Source: Phycisphaerales bacterium (GTDB lineage Bacteria > Planctomycetota > Phycisphaerae > Phycisphaerales > UBA1924). Taken from it: 55,022 bases of DNA. The stretch covers positions 1 to 55,022 of the forward strand of contig JADYYE010000049.1 in the NCBI GenBank assembly GCA_020853815.1. The letters are read 5' to 3'. The notes beneath the pieces are model-generated. The model had not been told where the DNA came from and did not search any database. It saw nothing but the letters and a program-made list of their open reading frames with translations. Below, piece after piece: positions 53,368 through 55,022 of the stretch. Numbering within the stretch: position 1 is the first letter of the stretch; each line of letters starts with the position of its first letter. Position numbers and translations under genes: made by a program.

Positions 53368-55022
53368 ATGTCCAGCGCCGGCAACATCAAGAACTTCGCC
53401 GCCACGATCCTCGGAAAACTGGTCGAGAAAGTAACGGTCGACAAGCTGATCGATGGCACAAAAACCCTGGGTAGCCTGTGCGCCGGCGGGGCCATTCCCT
53501 TCGACGCCAACCTGGCAGGCACCATCGCCGCCATGTCCATCTTCGGCATTCTCGGCTTCAGGAAGGCCGCCAAGGACCGCGCCAAGGACGAGGACCAGGC
53601 CAAGCACTGCGAGCGTGTCGGACAGTTGCTCGAACAACTGAAGCACGGCCAGTCCGCCGCCCGCGATCAACTCGCCGACATCGCCCTCCAACAACAGTGG
53701 TTCAAGGACGCGATCGCCAAAGGCCCCGACGCCTTCAACGCGGCCTGGAAGCACGAAACCGCCGCCTGCGCAGTCGCGCTCAAGACCCAACTCACCGAAC
53801 TCAAGGCCGACACGACCCAGATCCAGTCGACCCTCGACGAACTGGCCCACCTGGAGTTCGACACCAACTGGCGCGTCCGCGAGATCGCGTTGGTCCTTGC
53901 CGACCACGGGAAGAAGCTCGACAGCAACACGGACCTCCTCAACCAGATCCTCTCCCACGTGAAGCACCATCCTTCGCGCGAAGAGATCGAGCGCGAAATC
54001 AGGCCGCGCCTCGAACAGGAAATCGAGGCCAAGCTCCGGCGCGAGCAAACCTCGCCCGGCGTAGAGGACCTGCAAGCTCAGGCCAAGCGCCTCGCCGACA
54101 TCGCCATCACCGCGCTCAACACCAAGGGCTTCGCCGAGCGCGCCGCGGAAGTCGGAGGTGCGGTCGCCGTGTTGGAAGGGCTCCAGAAGCAGGCCGCGGC
54201 CCACGAAACCGCCGCCCGCCATCACATCGATGCCTCGATCGGAATCTGGCGCAAGACCGCCGAATGGGCCTACCTCGTCGGCGAGATCGAAACCGCGGCC
54301 GAATCTCTCCGTAGAATCGTCGCCGTTCGCCCCAACGATTTCGAGTCTCTGCGACGCCTGGGGTGGATTCAGCATGATCACGGCCAGATCGAAGATGCTC
54401 TAAAAACCTATTCGCTCGCCAAGGACGCCGCGACCAACGACTTGCAGCGTGCGCGAGTACTCGGAAACATCGCGCTGGTCCTGGAGACCCGTGGCAAGCT
54501 GAGCGAAGCGATCGAACTCCATCAGGACGCCCTTGAACTGCACACAGAGCTGTTTGAGGAAGCAGGAATGGCGAGGGACTACGGCAACCTCGGCGTGATC
54601 GAACAGACACGCGGCAACCTCAACGCCGCCGAGGAGTACCACCAGAAGTCACTCGCCATCGAGGAGAAGCTCGGCCACCAAGAGGGCATAGCGATCCAAT
54701 ACGGCAACCTCGGCGCGATCGAACGGACCCGCGGCAACCTCGACGCCGCCGAGGAGTACCTCAAGAAGTCCCTCGCCATCGACGAGAAGCTCGGCCGCCA
54801 AGAGGGCATGGCGGCCACCTACGGCAACCTCGGCGTGATCGAACGGTCCCGCGGCAACCTCGACGCCGCCGATGAGTACCTCAAGAAGTCACTCTCCATC
54901 AACGAGAAGCTCGGCCTCCAAGAGGGCATGGCGATCCAGTACGGCAACCTCGGCGTGATCGAACAGACCCGCGGCAACCTCGACGCCGCCGAGGAGTACC
55001 TCAAGAAATCCCTCGCCATCAA
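53368..55022 (+). CDS. TPR-repeat protein, 3'-truncated
   Basis: At least 551 residues, continuing past the window. Residues 1-250 are unassigned: a hydrophobic segment (LAGTIAAMSIFGILGF) near residue 52, then long charged helices, probably a coiled coil (SREEIEREIRPRLEQEIEAKLRREQ). From about residue 320 TPR units begin; the last four are 40 residues each (YGNLGVIERTRGNLDAAEEYLKKSLAI) and almost identical to one another at DNA level (120-bp units from 54601). TPRs are protein-binding scaffolds; the N-terminal part may be the effector or membrane anchor. ATG 53368 is the first start of this frame. Function unknown. Confidence 0.8.
   Translation, partial: MSSAGNIKNFAATILGKLVEKVTVDKLIDGTKTLGSLCAGGAIPFDANLAGTIAAMSIFGILGFRKAAKDRAKDEDQAKHCERVGQLLEQLKHGQSAARDQLADIALQQQWFKDAIAKGPDAFNAAWKHETAACAVALKTQLTELKADTTQIQSTLDELAHLEFDTNWRVREIALVLADHGKKLDSNTDLLNQILSHVKHHPSREEIEREIRPRLEQEIEAKLRREQTSPGVEDLQAQAKRLADIAITALNTKGFAERAAEVGGAVAVLEGLQKQAAAHETAARHHIDASIGIWRKTAEWAYLVGEIETAAESLRRIVAVRPNDFESLRRLGWIQHDHGQIEDALKTYSLAKDAATNDLQRARVLGNIALVLETRGKLSEAIELHQDALELHTELFEEAGMARDYGNLGVIEQTRGNLNAAEEYHQKSLAIEEKLGHQEGIAIQYGNLGAIERTRGNLDAAEEYLKKSLAIDEKLGRQEGMAATYGNLGVIERSRGNLDAADEYLKKSLSINEKLGLQEGMAIQYGNLGVIEQTRGNLDAAEEYLKKSLAI
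54601..55022 (+). repeat. 120-bp near-identical coding repeats
   Basis: Units begin at 54601, 54721, 54841 and 54961 (the last cut by the window). By eye about nine bases in ten agree between neighbouring units, including third codon positions, so they arose by recent duplication or gene conversion. Confidence 0.9.

Overview
The window is high-GC bacterial DNA. It most resembles a planctomycete of the Phycisphaerae type; this placement is an inference. It rests on the overall gene complement, on two membrane proteins that carry a CxxC-x-YPLxDL...CPECG zinc ribbon typical of that group, on many large exported proteins of no known family, and on housekeeping genes (ppdK, metG, der, rnc, rpmH, acpP, fabF) scattered singly rather than in the operons usual elsewhere. 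Shine-Dalgarno sequences are often weak, so several starts are provisional. I saw no rRNA, tRNA, CRISPR array, prophage or transposase.

Layout. 1-10.7 kb holds central metabolism: the end of a B12-domain-less methylmalonyl-CoA mutase, a P-loop kinase-Nudix fusion, pyruvate phosphate dikinase (interrupted by an in-frame amber codon), pabB, a zinc-ribbon membrane protein, then fabD, a polyproline lipoprotein and fabG. 10.7-15.3 kb holds two tandem paralogous exported proteins of unknown function. 15.5-21.6 kb is a minus-strand surface polysaccharide cluster (polymerase, flippase, GT4 and GT2 transferases) interrupted by an 858-bp hairpin-rich gap. 21.8-24.3 kb is a BsuBI/PstI-type restriction-modification pair. 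24.5-32.4 kb has two DUF1579 paralogs, the GTPase Der with a long acidic/basic tail, a GAF-SpoIIE phosphatase and an exported TPR-like protein. 32.6-39.7 kb has metG, a uridine-kinase-like protein, a second zinc-ribbon membrane protein, an exported hydrolase and an exbB-exbD-exbD energy-transduction operon. 40-47.4 kb has a PrsW-like protease, pabA, DUF3500 and DUF1444 proteins, acpP-fabF and a DUF6265 protein. 47.8-55 kb has fliN behind a near-consensus sigma-54 promoter, a GH15 glucoamylase, an SRAP protein lacking its catalytic Cys2, a lipoprotein, rpmH, rnc and a partial TPR protein built of near-identical 120-bp repeats.

Functional links. pabA (41 kb) and pabB (6 kb) would together make aminodeoxychorismate. 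fabD, fabG, acpP and fabF belong to one fatty-acid synthesis pathway split over two loci. The polysaccharide genes would act in order: transfer, flipping, polymerisation. The restriction enzyme and methyltransferase are translationally coupled.

No single new multi-gene system stands out with certainty. What is unusual is the density of short repeats. There are heptamer, octamer, 14-bp and 15-bp tandem arrays at gene ends, a family of 10-bp-arm palindromes (one inside the mutase reading frame), and a MITE-like element flanked by a 13-bp direct repeat whose second copy supplies the ribosome binding site of a kinase gene. The ppdK amber codon, the Cys2-less SRAP protein and the array of 11-bp-spaced heptamers before ppdK/pabB are the other points most worth checking.
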